From Glandiceps talaboti (taxonomy: Eukaryota > Hemichordata > Enteropneusta > Spengelidae), in NCBI RefSeq assembly GCF_964340395.1, contig NC_135570.1, positions 17,548,822 to 17,612,821 of the forward strand: 64,000 nt of DNA, written 5' to 3'. The notes beneath the pieces are model-generated. The model did no database searches and had not been told where the DNA came from. It worked only from the letters and a program-made list of their open reading frames with translations. Of the stretch, positions 48,706 through 61,443 are shown in pieces. The stretch's first letter is position 1; each line of letters starts with the position of its first letter. A program made the position numbers and the translations under genes.

Positions 48706-50756
48706 AAGAATATATTTCGTGCACCTCTAGAATGTATTAAATGCATTAAATGTATTAAATGTATTAAATACAAGCTCCCTGGACCATCGCCGAGAAATAG
48801 AATGTATTTTGTGTACCTGTAGAATGTACTAAATACATTAAAGTTAACTTTATTACTTAACAACATGCTGTGGAAAGCATGGTATAGTAATACAAACAAT
48901 ACAATACAATACAATACAATACAATACAATACAATACAATACAATACAATACAAGACAAAAATACAATACACATTACTTGTCTGCTGAGGGGATCTTTCG
49001 AGTATCTAAAAGAAATTTGGCAAAAGGAAGTTTATCAAATATATTAAATGTATTAAATGTATTAAATGCAAGCTACCCAGACCATTGCCGAGAAATAGAA
49101 TGTATTTTGAGTACCTGTAGAATGTACTAAATACATTAAAGTTAACTTTATTACTTAACAACATGCTGTGGAAAGCATGGTATAGTAAACACAATACAAT
49201 ACAATACAATACAATACAATACAATACAATACAATACAAGACAAAAATACAATACACATTACTTGTCTGCTGAGGGGATCTTTTGAGTATCTAAAAGAAA
49301 TTTGGCAAAAGGAAGTTTATCAAATATATTAAATGTATTAAATGTATTAAATGCAAGCTACCCAGACCATTGCCGAGAAATAGAATGTATTTCGTACACC
49401 TCTAAAATGTATTAAAGGTATTAAATGTATTAAATGCAAGCTACCTCGACCATCGCCGAGAAATAGAATGTATTTTGAGTACCTGTAGAATGTACTAAAT
49501 ACATTAAAGTTAACTTTATTACTTAACAACATGCTGTGGAAAGCATGGTATAGTAAACACAATACAATACAATACAATACAATACAATACAAGACAAAAA
49601 TACAATACACATTACTTGTCTGCTGAGGGGATCTTTTGAGTATCTAAAAGAAATTTGGCAAAAGGAAGTTTATCAAATATATTAAATGTATTAAATGCAA
49701 GCTACCCAGACCATTGCCGAGAAATAGAATGTATTTCGTACACCTCTAAAATGTATTAAAGGTATTAAATGTATTAAATGCAAGCTACCCGGACCATCGC
49801 CAAGAAATAGAATGTATTTCGTGCACCTCTAGAATGTATTAAATGCATTAAATGTATTAAATGTATTAAATGCAAGCTACCTGGACCATCGCCGAGAAAT
49901 AGAATGTATTTCGTGCACCTCTAGAATGTATTAAATGCATTAAATGTATTAAATGTATTAAATGCAAGCAACTGGACTATCGCCGAGAAATAGAATGTAA
50001 TTCGTGTACCTCTAGAATGTACGAAATGTATTAAATGCAAGCTACCCGGACCATCGTCAAGAAATAGAATGTATTTTGTGCACCTCTAGAATGTATTAAA
50101 TGTATTAAATGTTTTAAATGCAAGCTACCCGGACCATCGTCGAGAAATAGAATGTATTTCGTGCATCGCTAGAATATATTAAATACATTAAATGTATTAA
50201 ATGTATTAAATGCAAGCTACCCAGACCATCGCCGAGAAATAGAATGTATTTTGTGCACCTCTATAATGTATTAAATGTATTAAATGCATTAAATGCATTA
50301 AATGTATTAAATGCAAGCTACCCAGACCATCGCCGAGAAATAGAATGTACTTCGTGCACCTCTAGAATGTATTAAATGCATTAAATATATTAAATGTATT
50401 AAATGCAAGCTACCCGGACCATCGCCAAGAAATTGAATGATTGTATTTCATGCACCTCTAGAATGTATTAAATGCATTAAATGTATTAAATGCATTAAAT
50501 GTATTAAATGCAAGCTAACTGGACCATCGCTGAGAAATAGAATGTATATCGTGCACCTCTAGAATGTATTAAATGTATTAAATGCAAGCTACCTGGATCA
50601 TCGCAGAGAAATAGAATGTATTTCGTGCACCTCTAGAATGTATTAAATGTATTAAATGCAAGCTACTCGAACCATGCATTAAATGTACCTTAACCATCTC
50701 GCGTGTATTAAATATATTAAATGTATTTCGTGCAGCCTTAGAATGTAAAAAATGTA
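48706..50756 (+). repeat. Satellite 'ATTAAATG', main array
   Basis: Composite units of about 75-130 bases: a variable number of attaaatg(t/c) decamers, then caagctacccggaccatcgc, 'cgagaaatagaatgtatttc' and 'gtgcacctctagaatgt'. Interrupted by three copies of a ~200-base insert (48838-49037, 49138-49330, 49500-49680). Confidence 0.9.
48838..49680. repeat. Triplicated insert with (ATACA)n inside the satellite
   Basis: Each copy has aagttaactttattacttaa, 'catgctgtggaaagcatgg', a pure ACAAT run (12, 11 and 6 units in order), then cacattacttgtctgctgag and 'ggcaaaaggaagtttatcaa'. Flanking satellite is repeated with it, so a block of about 330 bases was amplified after one insertion. Confidence 0.85.
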
Positions 50757-53690
50757 TTAGTAGTAGTAAAATTTATTTAAGAACAGGGTAGCCAGGAAAC
50801 AACAGAAGCTGATTTCCACCTGGGCCCTGTTACCACACACACAAAAAAACATTACATCCCACACAAAAAGAGATTACAAACAATGCGAAAGTCTTTTAAC
50901 AAAGACAAGATGAAAAAGCAACAATAACAAAGGATAAATTTACACCGCCATCCAGTTACACCATACTGGAAGTCATCCTCTCTGACATAATATGATTTAT
51001 GTATGTATTTCTAAAAGTATGAATTGTTTTGCCCTGCTTAATATGTGTTGGTAGACTGTTACATAAAACAGCTCCAGAGTATTTAAAGGTTCTCTTGCTG
51101 GAATTACTGCTTATTCTCGACACATGCGTATTGAGATTGGATCTTTGTCTAGTGGAATAGTTATGTACTTCATCCAACCTCTTGACATATTTAGTAATTA
51201 AGATACAAAGGTGTTAATTTATGAAGAACTTTAAAATAAACGCACGCCTTCTGAAAAGCAAAACGCTCATTACATGACAACCAATTTAAACTCTCTAACA
51301 TAGTAAAAGAGTGGGTCCTAGGCCCACTCTGAAGGATTATCCTGGCTGCTCTATTTTGGAGCCTCTGAAGTCTGGTCAGCAAAGTCATACCACTGTTTGA
51401 CCACACTACTGCAGTGTAGTCAAACAGTGGCAGTACCATCGCATTATAAAGCATCTTTGTGGTATCAAATGTAAGGTATGGTCTTACCCTCCTAAGCACA
51501 CCCAGCCTTTGTGATATTTTACTACAGATCTTGGTTATGTGCGTTTCCCAATTTAAGTGGGAGTCAATCCAGACACCGAGGTATTTAAAAGCCTGAACAT
51601 GCTCCACCATTTGGCCTGCTATCTGTACCGTAAGGACTTTAGATGATCTTTGATTCAGACGTTTGGATGTGCCTAGTAGCATACTTTTAGTTTTGCTTAC
51701 ATTTAGGGTAAGTTTATTATCAGACAGCCATGTATGGACCCTACCTAGTTCAAAGTTTAGTGTCCGCTGAATTTCACTGACATCCTTACTTGCATAAAAA
51801 AGTGCTGTATCATCAGCATATAAAACTACTTTACATTTAGAAACAACATTTGGCAAACTGTCTATAAAACAATAAAAAGTAAGGGGCCAAGTATGGACCC
51901 TTGAGGTACACCATATTCAACTGGGAGTGGCTCACTTAGTGTTACATTTAGATAGACACTCTGCTTTCTCATTGTCAGATAATCCTTAAACCAATTTAGG
52001 TCCACATCACTGACGCCAATTTTAGATAGCTTAAATAAGGATATTGACATCGACCGTGTCAAATGCTTTCTTTAGATCAAGAAATACAACCCCGGTTAAA
52101 AGTCCACTTTCATTGTTGTTTAGGACATACTCGCTGACATCTATTAGTGTTGTACTTGTTGAGTGTTCAGGTCTAAAACCTGACTGGTACTGATTTAAAA
52201 GATCATGCGTTTGGATATGTTTATAGAGTTGCTTATGTACAAACTTTTCAAACACTTTCATAATGACAGGCAGAACTGTAATCGGTCTGTAATTTGATGG
52301 GTTTGTATTATCACCATCCTTGTAAATAGGGGAAACTTTCCCCCATTTCCATTGGGATGGTAAAACGCCATTTACTAGGGAAAAATTGAACAGATAATGT
52401 AAGGGACGAGCAATTTCGGAGGCAGCGAGTTTGCAAACCCTACTGGGTATGCAGTCAATCCCTCCAGCTTTCTTGGTAGAAAGCTTGTTGAGTTCTCTTT
52501 CAATGTCAGCTGCACATAATTTTTCAAAGGCAAATGGACTACACTGTTTGACATCATGATTTGGTTGACAGGTGTTAATAAGGCTTACAGAGGAAAATTT
52601 GCAAGTTAGTTTTGCACCAATGGTACTAAAGAATTCATTGAATACAGATACAATGGATTTAGGTTCATTTACGATCTTATTATCAATGTTCAGTTCATGA
52701 ATATCTTTACGCTGACTTTGTGGAATAATCTGTTTAAGTGTATGCCATAGCTTGTCGGGTTTATGGAGGTTTTCTAGAATCAATCCATCATAGTATTCTT
52801 TTTTGGAATCTTTTCTAGATATATTCACCTGATTTCAATAGTATTTATATTTCTCCCTGAGCAGTAACGATTTTTCTCTACCTGCCTTTTTGCGGAAGTA
52901 GTCCCGCTGATAAATCAGTGTTCTGATTTCATCCGTGACCCAAGGCATAGCATTACCACTGACTCTTCTAGTTATTTTTGGGGCATGCTTATCAAAAATA
53001 CTTCTTATTATGTTCTGAAAACATTCCCAGGAGTCATCTATGTGGTCAAAAACTTCTAATACACACCATGGAAAGTATCTGAGTTTAAAAGCCTCATTAT
53101 CAAACTTTTTCCACTCTCTTGTGTGGATAATTTTAGGAGGTGGTTTAGGTACGTGACCTTTGTGGACACAATAGATAAGGTCATGATCACTAATACCAAC
53201 CGACATAACACCAACAGACGATACCTTATCACAAGACACTGATGTAAAGATATGATCAATAAGTGTCTGTGAGTGTTCAGTTGTCCTAGTGGGATCATTA
53301 ATTTAGTTATCTAAGCTGGTGATCTGCTGTTAGGTCGGTAAGACGTTTAGAGTAGCAATTTCTATTATTCATTAAGTCTATGTTAAAGTCACCAAGAAGA
53401 TAAATATACGAATCTAGTTTTGTAATATGATTCAGAACAGTTTCCAACTTTGTGAAGAAAACATCCATAGCATAACTTGGTGGTCTGTAAATTGCACCTA
53501 CGATGAATAGCTTTGTAGGGGGTAAATTAAATTCAGCGCAGGTGCATTCAAAAGTGTCATCGTCAAGTTCAGTGTCCGTTTTAGGATGGGTATTAAATGT
53601 AAAATAGTAAAGTTCTGGCCATAGCTCACTTGTATTCTTCAATGGTGCCAAAAAAGTATAGCAGACTCATATACCTTTTGATAAAGTTGG
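50757..53690 (-). pseudogene. CR1/jockey-group LINE, near full-length but broken
   Basis: On the - strand in order: the end of an endonuclease (FIVGAIYRPPSYAMDVFFTK, LLGDFNIDL, then GISDHDLIYC), a linker (WVTDEIRTLIYQRDYFRKKA), and reverse transcriptase with KKAGGIDCIPSRVCK, YRPITVLPVIMKVFEKFVHK, LDLKKAFDTVD, EYGVPQGSILGPLLF, VVLYADDTALFY (catalytic Asp pair intact), FKYLGVWIDSHLNWE. The C-terminal tail is YSTRQRSNLNTHVSRISSNS. Breaks: stop plus frameshift near 53300, in-frame TGA near 52832, frameshifts near 52040, 51860 and 51190. The 5' end of the endonuclease and any ORF1 are missing; the 3' untranslated part ends near 50757 at a tagtagtag tail, directly against the satellite. Confidence 0.92.
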
Positions 53691-54186
53691 GATGCTGTGT
53701 CCGATCATTAGTTTTTTGTTCAAATTTACTCTGAAAACACTTTTAGGTTAATAGTTGGCCATCACGAAGTTCGACCAAGGTGACTGTATAAAAAATTGGA
53801 ACATGGCGGGTACATGTAATGACGTCACAAAATCTCGCGAGTCTTTGAAGTCCTCCATAGTAAAGTATAGTACATGTAAGTCTCACATATCACGAGATTT
53901 CAGCTAGCTGCGACATCATGTAGGTATATACATGATGTCCCTGCGCAAACTTTTTAAATAATGTTTTTTTTTTTAAATCTACTAGTTTGTGGGCATTTAG
54001 TTTGAAATAATTGTAGCTTTCCTGACAAAACTAATCATATGTATTGTTTGGAATAAGGCGTAAATAATTGTGTGGTTCCAATTACATTCAATTTTAAAAT
54101 CTAAAGTAGATTTTTTATATTATTTTTAATTTTTTTTTCATTTGTGAGTATCTAGTTCAGGTAGTTACATTGTAAGTTTTTCTTTA

Positions 54187-54275
54187 TATGTGATGTTGAC
54201 CTGGGAACCACAAAACAGTTCACCTCTATTGATATTGTGTAGCACAGCAAAGCACAGCACAGCACAGCACAGCAA
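54187..54275 (+). repeat. Direct repeat with CAGCA tail, copy 1
   Basis: gttgacctgggaaccacaaa, 'ttcacctctattgatattgtg' then (agcac)n. A near-identical copy lies at 54890-54967, about 700 bases on. Confidence 0.8.
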
Positions 54276-54889
54276 AATGGCGGCCATTTTCTAAAAAGAA
54301 TGTCGGCCATTTGAAATTTATTCTCATGATTTATCCAAAATCTGCACATATCCACTGGACTCAAATTTGTTCATATCAAGTTGATATGAGTCTATTTTGA
54401 GCAGCTTTTTCTCTATATCCGATAATTAGTTTTCATTTAGTGTTCATTAACCTCATTTGAAGTCTTAGTATATATAAGTTCAAATTTTTCATGCCGAGTT
54501 GATAGTGGTCCTTTAGTATGTTTTAGGAGACGCTTTTGGAAATTTTGTTCAAAATTAATATTATGTATAACCAGCTCCTGTGATATTTACATGTGATTGT
54601 GCATGTACCCTGGTTACCGGTGGAATGGGAGGGGGGGGGGAGCATTTAAGTCTACTTAGATTTGTTCATACCTGAACTTGATAGATGTAGTTTTCTCTTC
54701 TGTGGCAGATTTTGGGTGTAGTTTAAGCTGTCATTCACTAGAAAATTAATGAATGTCATCATGAATGATAGCTATTGTAGTGAACAACATTCACCACTCA
54801 TAGAATGAAGACATTTATTTTTCAAGTCATAAGCTAATTATGATTAGAGATAGGTTTAGCAGGAACGTTTTTGACCTAGTTTATATGTG

Positions 54890-54967
54890 TGGTTGACCTA
54901 GGAACCAAAAAACAATTCACCTCTATTGATATTGTGTAGCACAGCACAGCACAGCACAGCACAGCAT
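54890..54967 (+). repeat. Direct repeat with CAGCA tail, copy 2
   Basis: gttgacctaggaaccaaaaa, 'ttcacctctattgatattgtg' then (agcac)n. Too short for retroviral LTRs; more likely two insertions of one short element with a pentanucleotide tail. Confidence 0.8.
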
Positions 54968-55369
54968 AGTTAAACTACTTCTAGACAATGTTCATTCACC
55001 TTGACCCTTTCCTGTACCATTTATGGAACAAAGGTATTTTTTTAAAATTGATAGATAGTTTGACTGCTAGGTCACTTTTTTATTGTAAATACAAAATGAA
55101 ACAGGTATTAAAACACAATAACTATATCAAATCCAGTCTGCAGGGCATGTCACATCACTTCTCCATACATTGCAATATTACAATGTACGCATTGATAGTC
55201 TGATTATTATGTTTTACTTGTGATTACGAAAGTATTACATTACTGTTTACCCATTTTGTTTACAAAACCCTCACTACTTGAACAATTACAATATTCTCAG
55301 GATATATATGTATACATTCAACTTTTATTATTCAAATATTAAATTTCTCCATATCTTTCTTTACAACAG

Positions 55370-55420
55370 ACTTGCTGCATGGAATAAAGCTTTTGAAGAA
55401 AAGATTATGATCAGCACAAA
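55370..55420 (+). CDS. Candidate internal exon, unrecognised gene
   Basis: A strong acceptor (atctttctttacaacag|) and donor (|gtaagtttg) bound 51 bases. The only open phase gives LAAWNKAFEEKIMIST plus Lys with the next exon, entering with one base and leaving with two. It looks like real protein but is too short to identify. Neighbouring exons were not found; the next must lie beyond the 4.3 kb of satellite that starts 280 bases downstream. Confidence 0.4.
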
Positions 55421-55627
55421 GTAAGTTTGAAATTTCTAATTTTCCGTACCCATTATTCATTCTCCTCATCACACCTCATTTTTATTTCACAAAAATTCTT
55501 CCCTGTAACACCTCTTGCTCAATCACCACTTCACACTTTTCCACTCTTACTATTTTTGCCATCGTTTCACCTCATTCTCTGTTACACTTCTGGCTCTTTA
55601 TCATATATCACCTTTCATAACACACCC

Positions 55628-55697
55628 AACTTCTTCATCTTCATCTTCTTCTTCATCACCATCTTCATCATCATCATCTTCTTCATTCATCATCTTC
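55628..55697. repeat. Pyrimidine-rich CTT/CAT tract
   Basis: ttcttcatcttcatcttctt-type trinucleotides leading directly into the telomere-like array. Confidence 0.85.
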
Positions 55698-57299
55698 TTC
55701 TAACCCTAACCCCTAACCCTAACCCTAACCATTAACCACTAACCACTAACCATTAACCATTAACCATTAACCATTAACCATTAACCACTAACCACTAACC
55801 ACTAACCATTAACCATTAACCACTAAGCATTAACCACTAACCATTCACCACTAACCATTAACCATTAACCATTAACCACTAACAACTAACCACTAACCCT
55901 AACCACTAACCCTAACCACTAACCCTAGCCACTAACACAAACCTCTAGCCCTAACCACTAAACACTATCCCTTACCACTAACCACTAACAGCTAACAATA
56001 ACCACTAACCACTAACCCTAACCACTAACACTAACTACTAACTCTAACCACTAACCATAACCACAAACCACTAATCCTAACCACTAACCATTAACCACTA
56101 ACCATTAACCACTAACCATTAACCATTAACCACTAACCACTAACCCTAACCACTAACTACTAACAATTAACCATTAACCACTAACCATTAACCACTAAAC
56201 ATTAACCACTAACCACTAACCACTAACCACTAACCCTAACCACTAACCACTAACCACTAACCACTAACCATTAACCACTAACCCTAACCACTAACCATTA
56301 ACCACTAACCATTAACCACTAACCATTAACCAATATCCATTAACCCCAACCAATAACCACTAACAACTAACCACTAACCACTAACCATAACCACTAACCC
56401 TAACCACTAACCTTAACCACTATCCACTAACCCTAACCACTAACCATAACCACAAACACTAACCACTAACCACTAACCATAACCACTAACCCTAACCACT
56501 AACCCTAACCACTAACCATTAACCACTAACCACTAACCAATATCCATTAACCACTATCCATTAACCACTAACAATAAACCACTAACCACTAACCACTAAC
56601 CATTAACCACTAACCATTAACCACTAACAACTAACCACTAACCACTAACCATTAACCACTAACCACTAACCATTAACCATTAACCACTAACCATTAACCA
56701 CTAAGCATTAACCACTAACCATTAACCACTAACCATTAACCACTAACCACTAACCATTAACCATTAACCACTAACCACTAACCACTAACCATTAACCACT
56801 AACCATTAACCACTAACCACTAACCACTAACCATTAACCACTAACCACTAACCACTAACGATTAACCACTAACCATAAACCACTAACCATTAAACACTAA
56901 CCATTAACCACTAACCATTAACCACTAACCTATAACCATTAACCCTAACCACTAACCTTAACCACTATCCACTAACCCTAACCACTAACCACTAACCATA
57001 ACCACAAACACTAACCACTAACCACTAGCCATAACCACTAACCACTAACCCTAACCATTAACCACTAACCCTAACCACTAACTATTAACCACTAACCACT
57101 AACCATTAACCACAACCACTAACCACTAACTATTAACCACTAACCATTAACCACTAACCACTAACCATTAACCACTAACCATTAACCATTAACCACTAAC
57201 CCCTAAACCACTAACCATTAACCACTAACCATTAACCATTAACCACTAACCACTAACCACTAACCATTAACCACTAACCACTAACCATAACCACAAACC
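55698..57299 (+). repeat. Telomere-like array: CCCTAA start, then heptamers CCACTAA/CCATTAA
   Basis: Begins ctaaccctaacccctaaccc, true CCCTAA hexamers (TTAGGG on the other strand), then more than 200 copies of 7-base variants (ccactaa, ccattaa) with scattered ccctaa units. Runs into the assembly gap, so its true length is unknown. Confidence 0.95.
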
Positions 57300-57499
57300 N
57301 NNNNNNNNNNNNNNNNNNNNNNNNNNNNNNNNNNNNNNNNNNNNNNNNNNNNNNNNNNNNNNNNNNNNNNNNNNNNNNNNNNNNNNNNNNNNNNNNNNNN
57401 NNNNNNNNNNNNNNNNNNNNNNNNNNNNNNNNNNNNNNNNNNNNNNNNNNNNNNNNNNNNNNNNNNNNNNNNNNNNNNNNNNNNNNNNNNNNNNNNNNN
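57300..57499. other. Assembly gap (200 N)
   Basis: Exactly 200 N between two different tandem arrays; the size is probably a placeholder. Confidence 0.99.
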
Positions 57500-57512
57500 G
57501 AAAGTAATTTAA

Positions 57513-59705
57513 GCCTCTAGGCCATATGAAATGTCAGCCCCAAACATCTAGGCCATATGTAATGTGAGCCCCAAACCTATAGGCCATATGAAATGTGAGC
57601 CCCAAACCTATAGGCCATATGAAATGTCAGCCCCAAACATCTAGGCCATATGAAATGTGAGCCCCAAACCTATAGTCCATATGAAATGTGAGCCCCAAAC
57701 CTATAGGCCATATAATGTCAGCCCCAAACCTCTAGGCCATATGAAATGTGAGCCCCAAACCTCTAGGCCATATGAAATGTGAGCCCCAAACCTATAGGCC
57801 ATATGAAATGTGAGCCCCAAACCTATAGGCCATATGAAATGTGAGCCCCAAACCTCTAGGCCATATGAAATGTGAGCCCCAAACCTCTAGGCTATATGAA
57901 ATGTGAGCCCCAAACCTCTAGGCCATATGAAATGTGAGCCCCAAACCTCTAGGCCATATGAAATGTGAGCCCCAAACCTCTAGGCCATATGAAATGTGAG
58001 CCCCAAACCTATAGGCCATATGAAATGTGAGCCCCAAACCTATAGGCCATATGAAATGTGAGCCCCAAACCTCTAGGCCATATGAAATGTGAGCCCCAAA
58101 CCTCTAGGCCATATGAAATGTGAGCCCCAAACCTCTAGGCCATATGAAATGTGAGCCCCAAACCTCTAGGCCATATGAAATGTGAGCCCCAAACCTCTAG
58201 GCCATATGAAATGTGAGCCCCAAACCTATAGGCCATATGAAATGTGAGCCCCAAACCTCTAGGCCATATGAAATGTGAGCCCCAAACCTCTAGGCCATAT
58301 GAAATGTGAGCCCCAAACCTCTAGGCCATATGTAATGTCAGCCCCAAACCTCTAGGCCATATGAAATGTGAGCCCCAAACCTCTAGGCCATATGAAATGT
58401 GAGCCCCAAACCTCTAGGCCATATGAAATGTGAGCCTCAAACCTCTAGGCCATATGAAATGTGAGCCCCAAACCTCTAGGCCATATGAAATGTGAGCCCC
58501 AAACCTCTAGGCCATATGAAATGTGAGCCCCAAACCTCTAGGCCATATGAAATGTGAGCCCCAAACCTCTAGGCCATATGAAATGTGAGCCCCAAACCTC
58601 TAGGCCATATGAAATGTGAGCCCCAAACCTCTAGGCCATATTAAATGTGAGCCCCAAACCTATAGGCCATATGAAATGTGAGCCCCAAACCTCTAGGCCA
58701 TATGAAATGTGAGCCCCAAACCTCTAGGCCATATGAAATGTGAGCCCCAAACCTCTAGGCCATATGAAATGTGAGCCCCAAACCTATAGGCCATATGAAA
58801 TGTGAGCCCCAAACCTCTAGGCCATATGTAATGTCAGCCCCAAACCTCTAGGCCATATGAAATGTCAGCCCCAAACCTCTAGGCCATATGAAATGTGAGC
58901 CCCAAACCTATAGGCCATATGAAATGTGAGCCCCAAACCTATAGGCCATATGAAATGTGAGCCCCAAACATCTAGGCCATATGTAATGTGAGCCCCAAAC
59001 CTCTAGGCCATATGAAATGTGAGCCCCAAACCTCTAGGCCATATGAAATGTGAGCCCCAAACCTCTAGGCCATATGAAATGTGAGCCCCAAACTTCTAGG
59101 CCATATGAAATGTGAGCCCCAAACCTCTAGGCCATATGAAATGTGAGCCCCAAACCTCTAGGCCATATGAAATGTGAGCCCCAAACCTCTAGGCCATATG
59201 AAATGTGAGCCCCAAACCTCTAGGCCATATGAAATGTGAGCCCCAAACCTCTAGGCCATATGAAATGTGAGCCCCAAACCTCTAGGCCATATGAAATGTG
59301 AGCCCCAAACCTCTAGGCCATATGAAATGTGAGCCTCAAACCTCTAGGCCATATGAAATGTGAGCCCCAAACCTCTAGGCCATATGAAATGTGAGCCCCA
59401 AACCTCTAGGCCATATGAAATGTGAGCCCCAAACCTCTAGGCCATATGAAATGTGAGCCTCAAACCTCTAGGCCATATGAAATGTGAGCCCCAAACCTCT
59501 AGGCCATATGAAATGTGAGCCCCAAACCTATAGGCCATATGAAATGTGAGCCCCAAACCTCTAGGCCATATGAAATGTGAGCCCCAAACCTCTAGGCCAT
59601 ATGAAATGTGAGCCCCAAACCTCTAGGCCATATGAAATGTGAGCCCCAAACCTCTAGGCCATATGAAATGTGAGCCCCAAACCTCTAGGCCATATGAAAT
59701 GTGAG
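57513..59705 (+). repeat. 31-bp satellite, about 71 copies
   Basis: Units of ctctaggccatatgaaatgt and gagccccaaac. Variants are few and recur (ctatag, gtaatg, gtcagc, gcctc), concentrated in the first third and near 58320 and 58830. Left side is cut by the gap. Confidence 0.97.
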
Positions 59706-59739
59706 GGTGTATGAATGTTTGTAAAGAAGGATCAGATTA

Positions 59740-60200
59740 TGTTTTGGTATGAAATGTTTCAATCAAAATGGAAGATATCAACTTTTTTCCTAATTTCAGA
59801 ATTAACCATAATAGCATGATTTGACCAATTAAGATGTCTGTGCAGGGTGAATCTCACAAATGATGTAACTTCAACTTCATCAATAACCCTGTTGTTAATG
59901 TGGAGGGTACCAGTTTTCTGTTTCTAGTGATGATATAGTTTGTTTTGAGGTAATTAATTGCAAGTTTGTTTGCTCAGCATCTGGTAACTACATTTTGTAG
60001 TTGTGTATCTACAAAGGCTAGGTCTATATTTTATTGCAGCAAATATCAGGAAAAGTGTGAAAAAGGTTTGTCCATCAGCAAATAACATAAAGTTAAAAAA
60101 GACAGAAGAGCTGTATACATCGATCATTACTGAAAAGTAAAAATAACGTTGATTCTAGAACTGAACCAAGGCTTTGGAACGCCACATTCAATACCTTTAC
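59740..60200 (-). pseudogene. LINE reverse-transcriptase remnant
   Basis: On the - strand, LFADGQTFF (a decayed FADDT box), then NRKTGTLHINNRVIDEVEVT, SFVRFTLHRHLNWSNHA, in changing frames. The order matches the palm-to-thumb part of the same LINE group seen at 19.4 kb (...DEVEVTSF.G..ID.HLNW..H). Stops and shifts throughout. Confidence 0.65.
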
Positions 60201-60215
60201 TTGATGATACATATG

Positions 60216-60303
60216 TGTGTGTGTGTGTGCGTGTTATGTGTCTATAATACATATATATATACACACAGGCATGTACACACAATGTACATATGTATGCACA
60301 TGC

Positions 60304-60345
<42 letters not shown>

Positions 60346-60372
60346 TACACACATATACACACACATACGTAC
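60216..60372. repeat. (GT)n, (AT)n and (CA)n compound microsatellite
   Basis: GT run, tatatata, then about 18 CA units and cacata repeats. Confidence 0.95.
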
Positions 60373-60984
60373 AAACTATTTTTTTTTAAATCTTTACAAA
60401 ATTTGGTATTTTAATATTGCAATAAAAGTAATCACTCTGGATGCCAGCAAGTAAAAGCTAACAACATAAAACATAAAAGTTGACAATGACATGTCTACTC
60501 ATAACAAGCATACCACATAACAATTGTTGTTTGTATTTTGGATCAACATTGTTTCTGAAACCTCAATATTGCTGTAATTTTAACATCCTACAAAACTAAA
60601 CCACTGTAACTCTCAAATAAAAATTGAAATCTAATAATCTGCAACCAATACATTCAAAAAAACTATTTGTGTCTCTTGAGATATGAAAATAAAAGAAATA
60701 GTTCTGAGTAAATTAAAGTTTGCTTGCATTCAATCTAAAATACTTTTACCATTAACTTTAAATGGACTATACATTAGTGTAATACAAGACAAAGACAACA
60801 GTATCACTGCATTTTGTGAAATCTGTGAAAACAAACATCAGTTATGAAAATCACAGACAGAAAATTCTTGCTACTAGAAACACAAGATGTTAGTCAGTCA
60901 TAAAGTGTCTTTGAAGTCTGATAATGGCTGGGAATCCCAGAAACAGGAAGGGAGGAATCTGATAATACTAGCATTAATACTATC

Positions 60985-61443
60985 ATATTGGTAGGGAACC
61001 CTGGTAAGAACACTGGGGAACTTTGAGGTAGGTTTCACCTACGTACTTCCTTAACAAAAACACTGGTAGGGAACCCTGGCAAAATGATTGGGGGAGTCAG
61101 GTACATTTTATCTGCTTACCACCCTTAACAAAAACACTGGTAGGGAACCCTGGTAAAATGACTGGGAACTCGGGTAGATTTTATCTGCTTACCACCCTTA
61201 ACAAAAACACAGGTAGGGAACCCTGGTAAAATGACTGGGCAACTCAGGTAGATTTTATCTGCTTACCACCCAGACCCTTAACAAAAACACTGGTAGGGAA
61301 CCCTGGTAAAATGACTGGGCAACTCAGGTAGATTTTATCTGCTTACCACCCAGACCCTTAACAAAAACACTGGTAGGGAACCCTGGTAAAATGACTGGGC
61401 AACTCAGGTAGATTTTATCTGCTTACCACCCTTAACAAAAACA
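60985..61443 (+). repeat. ~75-80-bp minisatellite, about 6 copies
   Basis: Units of ggtagggaaccctggtaaaa, 'tgactgggcaactcaggtag' and 'attttatctgcttaccaccc'; two units carry an extra cagac. Divergence is higher at the left end. Confidence 0.92.

Noticed and set aside
54187-54967. LTR retrotransposon
   Set aside because: Direct repeats are under 100 bases and the interior has no gag/pol or primer-binding features.
55427-55735. 102-codon hydrophobic frame
   Set aside because: Pyrimidine-rich low-complexity tract running into telomere-like repeats.
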